Source of the DNA: Diabrotica undecimpunctata
Taxonomy: Eukaryota > Arthropoda > Insecta > Coleoptera > Chrysomelidae
DNA length: 64,000 bases
NCBI RefSeq assembly: GCF_040954645.1
Contig: NC_092813.1
Span: 21,893,235 to 21,957,234, forward strand
Direction: 5' to 3'
The notes under the pieces were generated by a model. The model searched no databases. It was not told the DNA's origin and saw only the letters and a list, made by a program, of their open reading frames with translations. Shown here in pieces: positions 35,571 to 47,705 of this stretch (the first letter of the stretch is position 1; every line of letters begins with the position of its first letter). The position numbers and the translations under genes are program-made.

Positions 35571-36780
35571 ATGTCATCTTTAAAAGTTATTCAACCACTT
35601 AGTATATTAATTCCAAACAGAGATCTAGCTACTTTATTTAACACTCTAGAGAATTGTATAATTAACGACTATCTTGAAGGATTGAGTCAGCATATAGAAG
35701 AAAAAAAAATAATTTTCGCATCCTGTATATCAAACGGTAGAATATGCATATATCTATTATCTAAAAACCTAGTAGATAAATTCATAGCAGAACCAAAGAA
35801 GATAATAGTAAATAGAAATATACTAGAAGCGAGAAGATTAATAACTCCATCAGTCCGCTTAATTCTGTCCAATGCCTGTGCAAGCATACCTTCTAAGTTA
35901 ATAATGGACGAATTAATAAAACTGGGTTTAAATCCTTTCCCAGGCATATCATAGATACGGATAGGAGCAACCAATCCTGCCTTCAGTCATATTCTAAGCT
36001 TCCGAAGACAAATTTTTGTTTCGCCTTTTCCAGACAACTTTGTACTACCTAAATTATTTATTATCGAGTTGAAAAAAACATCATACCACATATTTATAGC
36101 CCAAAACGAAACATGTTTTAAATGCAAATTAACTGGACACCAGGCAGCTAATTATCCAAATATTTCACCTTCTAACCATCCTCACAATGATAGTGAAATG
36201 CAAACAGAAATCAGACAAAATTTATCAATAAATCATACTCAACAAGATAATCTACAAAATACTCCCACAATCTCAAATACCACCCCCTCCACACTTACTA
36301 CGTCTTCTCAAACCAGATTACAAATAATGCAATGCCAAATTTATCAATAAACCAAACCCAACAGTGCTTACTTCAAAATACATCTGTACATTTGACCACT
36401 TCTTCAGTTAACACTAAGAAAACTTTGAAAAACCTAAGCTTCAATTAAAGAAAAAAAAAACAAAATTGATGACAAAACTTGAGATTAAAAAAAAAGAGAT
36501 GAGATACCAAATCTCCAAACATTACTAAAACCAATTAGAGAATATGTAGAAAGGGAAAAGCAATTGTTGAGCTTCGGTCAAGTAGTGGATCTATTCGAAA
36601 ATATACAAGGATCAAAAGACTTAATCAGCGTAACAAAATTGTACTCAGAAGACTTTCATGCACTTATAAAATTTAAAACTACATCCATAGTACATCGACA
36701 AAAGAATGAAAACCAAAGGCACCAAATTAATACGAAAACTTCGCAAATACATAGATTTTCTCCCTATGTGCAGTGAAAAC
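35571..36780 (+). pseudogene. I-like ORF1 protein, broken
   Basis: ATG 35571 opens 127 residues (SLKVIQPLSILIPNRDLATL, IIFASCISNGRICIYLL, ITPSVRLILSNACASIPSKL) to a stop at 35952-35954. A shifted continuation has NFVLPKLFI, YHIFIAQNETCFKCKLTGH, a CCHC knuckle whose last Cys is replaced by Tyr, and a Ser/Thr/Asn-rich tail. A last piece, 36564-36776, is EDFHALIKFK. The arrangement matches the RNA-binding ORF1 protein of I-like elements. At least two frame breaks. Confidence 0.65.
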
Positions 36781-36849
36781 TTCATTCTCGGAAGAAGATT
36801 CCGACTCATCGGTAAATAATTCCTCTAAAGAATAATTGCATTCACTTAT

Positions 36850-38396
36850 TTGCTTCATTGTAACTTAAATGGGTCTTACACCCATTTTGAAAAACTAAAA
36901 CATATTATCTCTGTAACACACCCATCTATTATCTGTCTACAGGAAACAAATTTCAAAAATTCAAACCATGTATATAACTTCCGTAATTATTCATGTTTTT
37001 TTTATAATAACAGATTAAACCAAAATATTGCCTGTGGAGGAGTAGCAATTTACGTGGATGAAAAATTTATGAGCACACAGTTACCATTGACTTCAAATAA
37101 TATTGAATTGATAACTATCGCAATAAATATACCTCAAAAGATTTGTATATGTAATATGTATATTCCACCAAATAAAACTATATCCCAAGAAGATTTAACA
37201 GATATTTTGGAACAAATTCCTTCACCTAGAATTATCGTTGGACATCTTAACTGCCACAATCCGATGTGGGGTTCCATAAAACTCAACCCGAAAGGACGAA
37301 TTATAGAAGATATTATAACATCCCAAAATATGAATCTACTTAACGACGGAAGACCAACCAGATTCAACATACATAATGGCACATCATCGGCAATTGATAT
37401 TTCTCTGTGTGACCCAGTTCTGTCCACTACGTTAACATGGGAAGTTCTACCCTACTTATATGGTAGTGACCACTACCCCATTATAATTTCTTTAACGCAT
37501 CAGAAAACCACAAATATCGAATCGCCTATCTCAAAGTGGAATATTAAAAATGCTGATTGGACTAATTTTACCAGACAGATCGAACAGGACATTAACCAAA
37601 CCAACTTTACATCATCAAACGACATTGAAGTTTTTAAGTACATTTTTACAAACGATCACAGCAGCCGCAAAGACGTATGTAAGAAAAACAGAAATTTTAA
37701 AGAAACATAAACCTCTTCCGTGGTGGACACCTGAATACAGCCAAGCTACAATAGAATAAAGCATCATAAAACAGCCGAAAACATAACGGACTACAAAAAA
37801 TTAAGAGCTAAGGCAAAATACATTCTAAAAAAGAATAGAAAAGAATCCTGGAAAAAATTCATTTCATCTCTAAATACATCTTCAAGCATAAGTACAGTTT
37901 GGAGAAAGGAAAATCTCTGACAAAAGCCAACCATATAAGATTCCTTTTATAGCAAAAAATAACAAAATAATTAGTGATAGAAAAGAAATCGTAGATATGT
38001 TAGCAGACCAATACGAATTAAATTCCAGTGATGAAAATTACACTTATAATTTTAAAATACATAAAAAAACGTGGAAAAAAAATATTGGGATTCGACGGAT
38101 ATAAGATTCACAACCTTAACGTTCCTTTTTGCTTCATAGAACTTGCTTAAGCCTTAAACTCTTCCAAAGATTCAAGCCCAGGACCAGACGGTATCCCCTT
38201 AGCATTTCTACTACATCTACCAGACAATGGGAAAAATTTATTACTAGACTTTTATAATTTTATCTGGAGTAACCAGGTTTTCCCATCAACTTGGTTTGAA
38301 GCAATAATACTACCACTTCTTAAACCTGAGAAATCACGGACATCACCTGAGTTATATCGACCAATATATTTAACCAATATTATATGTAAAGTGGGG
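36850..38396 (+). pseudogene. I-like ORF2: endonuclease and partial RT
   Basis: The endonuclease is nearly intact over 286 codons: LHCNLNGSYTHFEKLKHII, SIICLQETNFKNS, IIVGHLNCHNPMWGS (His replaces the usual Asp of GDFN), SAIDISLCDP and GSDHYPIIISL. The frame ends at 37710; the RT entry (KPLPWWTPEYSQATIE) lies in another frame. RT pieces SPGPDGIPLAFLLHLP, FPSTWFEAIILPLLKP and SPELYRPIYLTNI follow with interruptions, then the element is cut at 38396. Confidence 0.75.
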
Positions 38397-39069
38397 TAGT
38401 AAAGGGGTGTAGAGTTGTGTTATAGAGGTAGCACCTTTTATCGGAACGGCCACATCGAGCGTCATAGACGGGAGATGGTTCTTGATAACTGGTCCTCATA
38501 AGACAATTAACTCTCACTTATGGCTCCACGTGCCACACCCCGGGAAACTGCGTTGGTTTGCAGGCTAAACTAAGTGAGGGTAGCCAGATATGGCGAAAAT
38601 TCTACCGAGCTATTGCCGGTATAAGCAATCCCCTGTTTACTGGCCAACAGATATTATCTGTTGCTTCGGGTGGAGGAGTTAATAAATGGTAGGGCACCGC
38701 TTTTGTTCCGGATCTCCGGAAGGAGCAGTTACAAGTATAAGAAAAAGATTAAAATGCAAAGAAGATATCAGAATAGGCACATGGAACGTGAAAACCATGG
38801 CACAGGAAGGTAAAATCCATAATGCAATACAAGAAATGTCACACATGAAATTAAATATTCTGGAAATAAGCGAAATGCATTGGCCAGATTCAGGAACCGT
38901 AAATATCGGGGAACACCGCGTTTCTATTCTGGAACAGATAACAGCAAACATGACTTGGGTGTCGGCATTATATTGACAAAAGAAGTGGCAAAATCTGTTG
39001 ACAACTTCATCCCAATCTCAGCAAGAGTGATGCTCATACAACTAAAAGCAAGACCAATCGACACTAAAT

Positions 39070-39283
39070 AATTATATATAATATATAATATATAATATAT
39101 AATATATAATATATAATATATAATATATAATATATAATATATAATATATAATATATAATATATAATATATAATATATAATATATAATATATAATATATAA
39201 TATATAATATATAATATATAATATATAATATAATATAATATATAATATATAATATAATATAATATATAATAAATATATAAGAT
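39070..39283. repeat. Heptamer tandem array (TATAATA)n, left
   Basis: About 200 bases of a 7-bp unit, with some 5-bp variants at the right end. It interrupts the RTE endonuclease after PIDTK. Confidence 0.95.
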
Positions 39284-40016
39284 GAGGCCAAAGAACTTTT
39301 AAATCAGTTCTACCTTTCCTCGCTAGAAGGGGGATTGAAAATAAATATATCTAAAACCCAGATGATGACAAATCTTGTAGTCAGCGAAGATATATGCGTA
39401 GGAACAAGATCCATAGACCAGGTAAGGGCCTATAAATACCTAGGTCATGAGATTCGCATAGGAAAAGATAACCAAACCGTTGAGCTTCTCCGTCGTATAA
39501 GACTGACTTGGGCAGCCTTCGGCAAGCTGAACCATATTTTCAAATCGTCTGATATACCAATATGCCTTAAAAGAAAAACCTTTAATCAGTGTGTTTTGCC
39601 AGTGTTAACTTACGGTGCCGAAACGTTGACCATGACCAGGAGAACAGTTCAAAAGATCCGTGTGTGTCAAAGGGCGATGGAGCGTGCTATGTTGGGCGTT
39701 TCACTACGAGACAAGATCCCAAATCGCCAGCTACGACAAAGAACAGGAGTGGCTGATGCAGTAGAGAGAGTAGCAACACTAAAATGGAACTGGGCAGGTC
39801 ACGTGGCTCGAATGACAGACAATAGATGGACAAAGCGGATACTGGAATGGAGACCAAGAGATGATGCCTACCGAAGTAGAGGTCGTCCACCAACACGTTG
39901 GACTGACGATCTAAAACGTTGTCATAGGAATTGGATGCAAGAGGCACAAGATCGAAATAGATGGAAAATTATGAGAGAGATCTATGTCCAGCAGTGGATA
40001 AGCGAAGATTGAATGA
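39284..40016 (+). pseudogene. 3' end of a second RTE lineage (BovB-like RT C-terminus), inserted
   Basis: One open frame of about 225 codons from the ATG at 39335: LKINISKTQMMTNLVVSED, VRAYKYLGHEIRIGKDNQ, FNQCVLPVLTYGAETLTMTR, MERAMLGVSLRDK, LKWNWAGHVARMTDNRW, RGRPPTRWTDDLKR and a C-terminal MREIYVQQW. The stop is at 40010-40012, followed by TGATGATGAA and the second array. The product would be the thumb/C-terminal domain of an RT; the catalytic core is absent. This lineage differs from the surrounding element, so it is a 5'-truncated insertion into it. Confidence 0.8.
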
Positions 40017-40541
40017 TGATGAATATATAATATATAATATATAATATATAATATATAATATATAATATATAATATATAATATATAATATATAATATATAA
40101 AATATAATATATAATATATAATATATAAGATATAATATATAATATATAATATATAATATATAATATATAATATATAATATATAATATATAATATATAATA
40201 TATAATATATAATATATAATATATAATATATAATATATAATATATAATATATAATATATAATATATAATATATAATATATAATATATAATATATAATATA
40301 TAATGTATAATATTTAATATATAATATATAATATATAATATATGATATATAATATATAATATATAATATATAATATATAATATATAATATATAATATATA
40401 ATATATAATATATAATATATAATATATAATATATAATATATAATATATAATATATAATATATAATATATAATATATAATACATAATATATAATAAATAAT
40501 ATATAATATATAATAATATTATATAATAATAATATAAGTGT
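40017..40541. repeat. Heptamer tandem array (TATAATA)n, right
   Basis: About 520 bases of the same 7-bp unit as 39070-39283, with rare substitutions. It directly follows the 3' end of the inserted RTE copy. Confidence 0.95.
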
Positions 40542-42858
40542 ATGCACCTACTACAGAAGGAACAGAAAAAGAGATAGAAGAACTATACCATAGCATTAAT
40601 CAAGTCGTGAAAAGGTTGAAAAAGCAAGACCTAACCTAATTGTCATGGGTGATTTCAACGCCAAAGTTGGGGCCAGCAAAACATCATCTGCAGTTGGACC
40701 ATTTGGTCTAGGAAACCGGAACGATCGGGTAGAAACGTTGGAGATTTTTGCGGAAGCAAATCAATTAGTAATAATGAACACCTGGTTTAAGCTACACCCA
40801 AGGAAACTGTACACCTGGAAATCTCCACACTATTCTGTGGGAAGGATTGTAAGAAATCAGAATGATTACATGCTAGTAAATAAGAGGTATAGGAACAGCT
40901 GTACATCTGTCAAAACATACACGGGGCAGACATAAATTCTGATCATATACCAGTTATACGTAATTTCAAAGTCAGAATGAAGAAGGTTACAAGTAATTCG
41001 ATGAAGAAGTATGATAGTTAGAAAACTGAAAGATCCCAATGTTTGACTGAAAGTGAGTGAAAACCTCAATACAAAGGTGCTAAAATGCAGGAACTATAAA
41101 GGAAAATCTGACCATCATTCAAGAAACAGTGAGAGAAATTAAAGATTAACACCTAAAGAAAGATACAGAAAAACGTTAATGGTGGATGACCGATGAAATA
41201 CTTGAAGCTGTTAGATGAACTGTTGAAGCTATTAGATGCAGAACAAATAAAAATAATAACTTAAATATTTAATGAAATATACAAGGCAGGAAAAATATCA
41301 GTAGAGTGGCTTAAATCGGAGTTCGTACCATTGCCTAAAAAACCAGGAGCAAAAGTTTGTGAAAACTATAGGACCATAAGCCTAATGAGCTATCTGCTGA
41401 AGCTGTTTTTAAAAGTCATCCACAACAAAATTTACCGGAAATGCGACAAACAAATTGCGCCCAATCAGTTTGGATTTGTGAACGCCGTTGGTATGAGGTA
41501 AGCTTTATTTAGCGTGCAGGTATTGTTTCAGAAATGTAGAGATGTCAGCTGTAATGTTTTTGCATGCCTGATTGACTACAAAAAGGGTTTCGAGTCAGGC
41601 ATGAACAAATGATAGAAGTGCTGAAGACGACAAGGATTGACAGAAAAGACTTGAAAATAATAGCTAACCTGTATTGGAATCAATCCGCGGTAGGCCGAAT
41701 AGATGGAGAATATACAGATCAGGTCAAAATCTTAAGGGGAGTGAGACATGTGTGCATAATTTCACCACTGATATTCAATCTGTACTCTGAGCATATTTTT
41801 GAAGAGGCTCTAAAGGATATTGATAAAGGCATCTCAATAAATGGAGTCAAGCTCAATAATCTGCGGTATGCAGATGATACAATAGTGTTTTCCAATACCA
41901 TAGAAGGGCTGCAAAACTTAATGAACAAAATAACGGAAACATGTAGAAAATATAGACTGGATATAAACACCAGCAAAACCAAGCTAATGATCATCAGCAA
42001 GGAAAACATAACTGTAGCAAATCTGTATGTGAACCAAATGAGAATTAAACGTGTCTCACAATACAACTACTTGGGAACTATAATCAATGAGTCGTGGGAC
42101 AGTACCCAAGAGATTAAATCGCATCGGAAAGGCAAAAAGTGCATCCTTGACTATAAGTTCTGTGTTCAAGAGCCATGACCTCACCTTAGAAACAAAAATA
42201 AGACTCCTTAAATGTTATGTGTATGTTCTATACGGAATAGAAACGTGGACATTGAAGGCGGAAACTCTATGAAACCTTCAGGCTTTTGAGCTATGGTCAT
42301 ACAGAAGGATCCTGAAGATACCATGGACATACAAAGTCACCAATGAACAAGTACTGTGGAGGATAAACACAACTGCGGATTTGGTCAACATCGTAAAGAG
42401 CCGTAAGCTGTAGTACTTGGGACATATAATGAGAAATCAAGGCAGATACGAGCTACTTCAACGCATAAAATGTAATGACATGTCTCGCAAAACAGAAAAC
42501 CAAAAAAGGTATATCGATGGAAGGCAACCGTATATACGTATTTCTGACTATTGGTCGTCTTCAGTACGGTGCAGCCAAGTTAGAAAAGGAGCATGTGAAT
42601 TTAGGAAAGGATTACTACAGGAACAATGCGACAAATTTGTAGCATTAGAGTTAGGAGACCCTGGTGGTTTCCAGGGTAACAACCAACAATAACCACGGAG
42701 GAGGCTACAGCTACCTGGGGAAAGGAATTCCAAACGAGTGCCATATAATAAACAATAATACCCATTCGTCCATATGTCCCTATCTTTCCCCTTTCATGGG
42801 TATTATATGTAATCCTCAACGTTTTCCATGCCTTCCTTGCTTTTGAGCTTCCAATTTA

Positions 42859-42861
<3 letters not shown>

Positions 42862-42897
<36 letters not shown>
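42862..42897. repeat. (TA)n array
   Basis: Short pure TA array immediately left of the TG...CA-bounded segment. Confidence 0.95.
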
Positions 42898-42900
<3 letters not shown>

Positions 42901-42901
<1 letters not shown>

Positions 42902-44264
42902 GTGATATCTAGAATTTTAATTTTAAAACTTTACAAAAAATATATATAAAACATTATTAAAATTTTTGATTGATGATTTATATCACACCTTTCAATTATG
43001 TTATCTCAGGTTTTACTCGTGCTTCAATATCTATACTTTACAGCTGATGGGTTAGGTCCAAAGAATAACGAAATAAAACAACAAAGTATGATATGAAAAT
43101 AATGTAATAAAATAAACTGATTAAAATACCTCCAAAAATTATTAGCATTCAATGTTTATCAAACAAAATTCGTTCTACGTACGTGAACCTTTAATAATGC
43201 ATGGATAATATAATACAACTACAATCTAAGATACAGCTTATTATTCTACATAAACAAATCAAATAATATACAGTGTCCTTCCTAATGCAATATTGATATA
43301 ACGATTGTACCAAGAAAAATTTGTATGAATTATCCAATTCTCTCCACAGCTCCGTGTCCCCTCTCAGAACGAATTTGATCTCCTTCGACTATCGACAACT
43401 TATTCACATGTTACTAATATGATATAATATTTTTTAACCCAAAATTCTCAAATTTAATACATTATGAATAGTTATCCCGTTGAAACGCTTCCTCTGCCTT
43501 GAGTTGTCCAATTCCTTGTTCTATGCAAAATGAACTATCAGTTCTCAGCAGCCTCCTATGTAATTGGCAATATTAAACAAGATATTGCAATTTAGTGTCT
43601 TCAGTGCTCTCCTTCGAAAGCACGTACCTTTCCAATGATGCCAGCCTCTTTTCCTCTTGCCAAACTTAATCTCTCGTTCCGAAATAAACAGCGATACGTA
43701 GAATACAAGTAGGAAAAGTTTACTTACAAATTTGTACCAGATCAGCTACCGTCGGACACAATTACTTCACCAACTCACAACTTATTCTTTATCACTTACT
43801 ACCCTTGGATACCACCTCGAAAACTAACCATTCACTTTAAGAAACTGGAACTAACTGACTCTCTCATCTACTCTATCCATTTATCCAACCTCTCATTATA
43901 CACACCAATCACCACTTTCCAAATTCTCGGCCAATCAAAAATTTGCATACCACTCCCACATAAAATCAGAAATACCTACAAACTTTCCTAATTCATATTA
44001 TTTCTACAAGGATACTTAATTTCTACTGGGTATTTACATATTCCAAACAATCATTTATTTATTAACTTATAAACTTATATATAAACCATCGTTAACTTCT
44101 ATTCATTGTACCCGCACTATTTCACTTGTTATATTTATATAAAAGATTATTTATGACTAAGATTACCTTTGGTTAATTCCAGGCAGCTCGGAGTATTTTT
44201 TATAATCTCTGAAATATTGATTTCATCGTACATTTAATATTTTTACCCTTCAATTTTGAATACC

Positions 44265-44270
<6 letters not shown>
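42901..44270. mobile_element. Possible solo LTR or TG...CA-bounded noncoding element
   Basis: This 1370-bp segment begins TGTGATATC and ends CCACAACA, so it starts TG and ends CA on either strand. It is inserted between two (TA)n arrays. It has no frame of note but has AATAAA signals, and on the minus strand moderately GC-rich, promoter-like sequence in its middle. No internal retroelement coding region and no clear target duplication were found; AT-rich flanks would hide one. Confidence 0.3.

Positions 44271-44334
<64 letters not shown>
44271..44334. repeat. (TA)n array
   Basis: Pure TA dinucleotide repeat abutting the CACAACA terminus. Confidence 0.97.
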
Positions 44335-44336
<2 letters not shown>

Positions 44337-44800
44337 CTGTTTTGGATGGGTTGGAGTCAATAATAGGGCTATTAGTTAACTATTTTTTTTATTCTCGAGC
44401 TTTCAATTGTGTTTACAATTATTATCAAGAGCTAAAAAAGACAAAATACTTACAAGGTTGAACTAAAAAGAAAAAACAATTTTTGTTAACTTACCAAATA
44501 AAAATTAGTTTGGTAAGTAAAAATCACTGCTTACATCTTCAAAATATTTAATACAAAAATGTTTTAATCTAATAAATGTTTCTCCGAAAATTTTTTATAA
44601 TTTTGAAAACATTTTTTTAATATAAAAATAATTGAATTTATAAATAAGTTCAAATAGCAACCAATTACAAATAGCCTCAATGTCATTGTTGTTCCACCAG
44701 GATCATCAATCTCCTTTCTAACTACTTCCATTTCACAAAATAAACTTTGTCTTCACCACTATACTTATCGTAAATACGTCTACTCTCGTTAAAAGCTTAG
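44335..44800. other. No gene; possible Penelope-like tail
   Basis: Minus strand contains AGCTCTTGATAATAATTG and CTCCAACCCATCCAAAACAG, which resemble Penelope-like 3' noncoding sequence from memory, but there is no coding part to confirm it. Confidence 0.3.
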
Positions 44801-45440
44801 ATGGAACTGAGGAAAATATATATAAAAGGGATATTTAAAGACAACGAAAGAATGGAAACAATGGAATCAAAAAGTATAAATAGACATACAATTACCAAAG
44901 GGGAAATTGAAAAAGCAGTAAAACGTATAAAAAATGATAAATCCATGGGACCGGATGTAATACCAGAAATATTAAAACTACTAACAGAGAATCACATTGA
45001 TGTTAGTAGAATTATTCAGTGAAATTTAATATACCAGGAAAATTCCGAAAAATGACTAATATCTAAGTTTATTCCAATATTCAAAAACACTACGCAATAA
45101 AATGTGAAGAATATAGAACAGTTAGCTCGATAAACTATGTTTCAAAAGTCTGCATGTGAGTAATACATAAATGTGTATGACTGTAAGTTAGAGAAGACTT
45201 TGGCACTAGAGAGATATTATTTACTATACAAACACTCATATAATGGTGTCGAGATGTAAACTGTGACGTATTCATATGTCTTGTTGACTTCAAGTTGAAT
45301 TCTTCGACAAACTACAACATCTTACAAACATATTACGAAACAGAGAAATAGATGATCAGGATGTAAGAATGATACGGGGTAACGGATAGTACTCTTTTAC
45401 AGTTTTCAGTAAAAAACAGACTATTTCAGGGCTTGGTAAC
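44801..45440 (+). pseudogene. RTE-like RT fragment
   Basis: The plus-strand frame from 44801 reads KAVKRIKNDKSMGPDVIPE, the RT block that precedes palm motif A. With frame changes it continues through KFIPIFKN, the LEKTLALERYYLLY region and NREIDDQDVRMI. It resembles the RT of the 38397-42700 element, and it ends before the YADD box. Confidence 0.6.
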
Positions 45441-45611
45441 CCTGCCCCTACACCAGCTACTGTTTCTAAAAAAACAGGTTCCAATTCTATACTCCATATA
45501 CTTCCTTCCCTTCCCACATCTCGGCCAGACGGTCCTTAAATATTCCCGATGGAGAGCAGCTGCAACCGGAAGTACCAAGATAAGAGGCACATATATACCA
45601 TATACAAAGTT

Positions 45612-45630
45612 AAATATAAAGTTACTATAT

Positions 45631-45728
<98 letters not shown>

Positions 45729-45739
45729 ACTTTGTATTT
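45612..45739. repeat. (TA)n array inside a 21-bp palindromic frame
   Basis: AAAGTTACTATATAG to the left of the array and its exact complement to the right extend the palindrome outward (45612-45632 against 45719-45739, one mismatch). The whole 128-bp segment can fold on itself. Confidence 0.85.
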
Positions 45740-46110
45740 ACACAGCCAACTGCATTAAAGTAAAAATAAGTTGCAGCGACCATCAATGCGTCCACGTCTA
45801 TTTTAATTCTTATCTACCAGACACGCATATATTTGGAATGATTGACCCGACGGCACACGATGGTTTCGCGTGTGAAGTAGCATAGTTTTTTACTGCAATG
45901 GAATAGGACAAGGGAATCCATTGCATGTTATCACTAATTTTGGTGTTTACTTTGAGTGTCTCAAAAAAAATATACACTAGTGATGTGAGGCCTCAATATA
46001 CTTGAGTGTATACCTCACTGCTAATTTTAGGTTACTTTACATACTAATTCATTTTACAGAGTCTAGAAGATTAATAGAGGACCTACACAGTTAAGTCACA
46101 CACGCAGTCA

Positions 46111-46177
46111 AGAAAGATTGCTCAAGAGATAAAGCTACACACGGTTTATAGAAAGATTGCTCAAGAGATAAAGCTAC
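46111..46177. repeat. 28-bp direct repeat
   Basis: The 28 bases at 46111-46138 recur at 46150-46177 (both contain GATTGCTCAAGAGATAAAG) with an 11-base spacer. The second copy abuts the I-like RT box at 46190. Confidence 0.9.
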
Positions 46178-47530
46178 TTTTGAAAGCAAATCTGTATGCA
46201 GATGACTTAGTTGTATATACTACTAGCTGCAATATTACACTAGCCTCAAAAATTTTAAAATCATTTCTGTATAAACTAGAAGACTGGCCCCAAAAAACTG
46301 GTTTTACGTTCTCAGGTAATAAATCTCGTTTCATCGTATTCAATAAAAGAAAAGTCAGTTAACATGGGCAGAACATATTAAAAAGCTAGTCGTATCCTGC
46401 CAATCTAAAATAAATCTCCTTAAAATGCTATCAAATCGGTCTTGGGGAGCGGACACCATAAAATTGCTGCATATATACCAATCATTAATCCGAATAAACT
46501 GAATTATGGTGCAATATGCTATTCAACTGCGAGTAATTATATTTTTTAAAAACTAGACACTACACAAAACAGACGTTTGAGACTTATTCTGGCTGCTTAC
46601 TGAACTAGTCCCGTTTCAAGTTTTCAGGAAGACAACACATTTCTTTAAATTATGCCGCGAGACTGTTTTCCAACCCTAATAACATAAACTATTTACTTCG
46701 TTACAAAGTATATCCATCTACTCATTGCCATTAACAAAACTATCCACCCCTTAAAGAACGTTTAACCAGATATGGATTTGACATGGAGCAGCTGACACAT
46801 TCTTATCCTACACAACGAACTATACCTCCCCGGACTATTAATTTTCCCACTATTGATATATCCCTCACGGCCTATCCAAAGAGTACTGAAATGATAAAGC
46901 AAAACCTAGGATATAAGGTTAGTATGTGACGAGCATGAATATTATTGTTTGGTTTGATGTAATGATGAAATATGATTTATTAACAGTTGTAGCTTAGTAT
47001 CATTAATATCTAGGGGTGGTACAGCAGCACCATCAGCAGAAACAGCGGGAGTGACAATATGGGCAGCTAAAAAGTTCATAAAACTTCTTTTCCAATGGTC
47101 CCATTCCTTTGCTGTTTCACAGATGGATCCCCGTCGAACCTCTCGGGTCTTAGATATTTCTCCATTTATGTTGATTAAAACAATAGAAATTAATACGCCA
47201 GTGACAGTGACTTCTGTCAAACACTGACAGCTTAAAGTTGTCTACAATATTCGAAGTCTACAGCCAAAGCAATATCACATCAAGTTCCACCCCTAATCAT
47301 TAACAAATTATATCAAGAACGGATATCAGAATCCACTGGCTATAACAAGATTTTTACTAATGCGTTAAGAACTGAAAACGGACATGCATCGGCCTTTATT
47401 CTAGGAAAGTCTGAATATGCAGTTCGCATCCCTCAATTCTGCAGCATTTTCACGGGAGAAGCAATCGTCATTTTAAAGGCATTAGACATGTCGCACCTTT
47501 AATAATAAAGTGGCATAACTCAAAATTCTT
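46178..47530 (+). pseudogene. I-like RT C-terminus and RNase H, interrupted relic
   Basis: NLYADDLVVYTTSCNITLAS, WPQKTGFTFSGNKSRFIVF (RT box and thumb), then shifted traces LKERLTRYGFDMEQLTHSYP to 46920. After a break, RNase H resumes at about 47255: GHASAFILGKSEYAVRIP, CSIFTGEAIVILKALDM. The gap between holds a minus-strand, gag-like ORF (46942-47220). 5'-truncated and dead. Confidence 0.7.
46942..47220 (-). CDS. Gag-like ORF fragment within the I-like relic
   Basis: 92 codons on the minus strand, opposite to the flanking I-like relic. The middle reads ETAKEWDHWKRSFMNFLAAH and later DTKLQLLINHISS, which recalls the W-x-x-W-x-x-x-F-x-x-F/Y-L and LLxxI/V pattern at the start of capsid domains in LTR-retrotransposon Gag. 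Too short for a complete gag; ends cleanly in TAA. It might be a fragment of an LTR element or a gag-derived host exon. Confidence 0.35.
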   Translation of the reverse strand: MTEVTVTGVLISIVLININGEISKTREVRRGSICETAKEWDHWKRSFMNFLAAHIVTPAVSADGAAVPPLDINDTKLQLLINHISSLHQTKQ

Positions 47531-47694
47531 AAATTTTGAGTTTTAGTCATAAAACAACTGAACATAGTGCCCTCTATTGATTTAATACTAACACATGTTG
47601 AAATCGGACACCCCTGTGGGTAGATTTCTGCTTGCATCAGTTTAGTACCGCACTGTTCTATTTTGACGGTTAAGTCATAAACTGACCGGTTTTA

Positions 47695-47705
47695 GTGTTA
47701 CTTCA
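47695..47705. repeat. Target-site duplication, left copy, of R1 copy B
   Basis: GTGTTACTTCA recurs at 53500-53510 directly after the poly(A) tail. The preceding A may make it 12 bp. Confidence 0.93.

Larger units (their letters stand above)
35380..38396 (+). mobile_element. I-like non-LTR element, 3'-truncated
   Basis: Order on the plus strand: a short leader, ORF1 (35571 to about 36780), ORF2 endonuclease (36850-37710) and RT N-terminal half, ending abruptly at 38396 where the RTE-like 5' region begins. It is the least decayed I-like copy here. The 3' half with the RT catalytic box and RNase H is absent from this locus. Confidence 0.75.
38397..42700 (+). mobile_element. RTE-like non-LTR element with an internal insertion
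   Basis: 5' leader 38397-38750, then endonuclease part 1 (RIGTWNVKTMAQEGKIHN, LEISEMHWPDSG, SARVMLIQLKARPIDTK) to about 39070. After the 39070-40541 block it resumes exactly where it stopped: VYAPTTEGTEKEIEELYH, VMGDFNAKVGASKTS and YTWKSPHYSVG. Then comes RT, 41190-42690: WLKSEFVPLPKKPGAK, NYRTISLMSYLLKLFLK, QFGFVNAVGM, FNLYSEHIFEEAL, LRYADDTIVFS, IETWTLKAE, ELWSYRRILKIPW and YLGHIMRNQG. Several frameshifts and a deletion between endonuclease and RT leave it dead. Confidence 0.8.

Noticed and set aside
39070..40541. CRISPR-like array
   Set aside because: No spacers; it is a pure 7-bp tandem repeat in a eukaryotic genome.
39911..40547. Long minus-strand frames rich in Tyr/Ile/Leu
   Set aside because: They are translations of the 7-bp tandem array; 21 bases make a repeated seven-residue pattern with no stop by chance.
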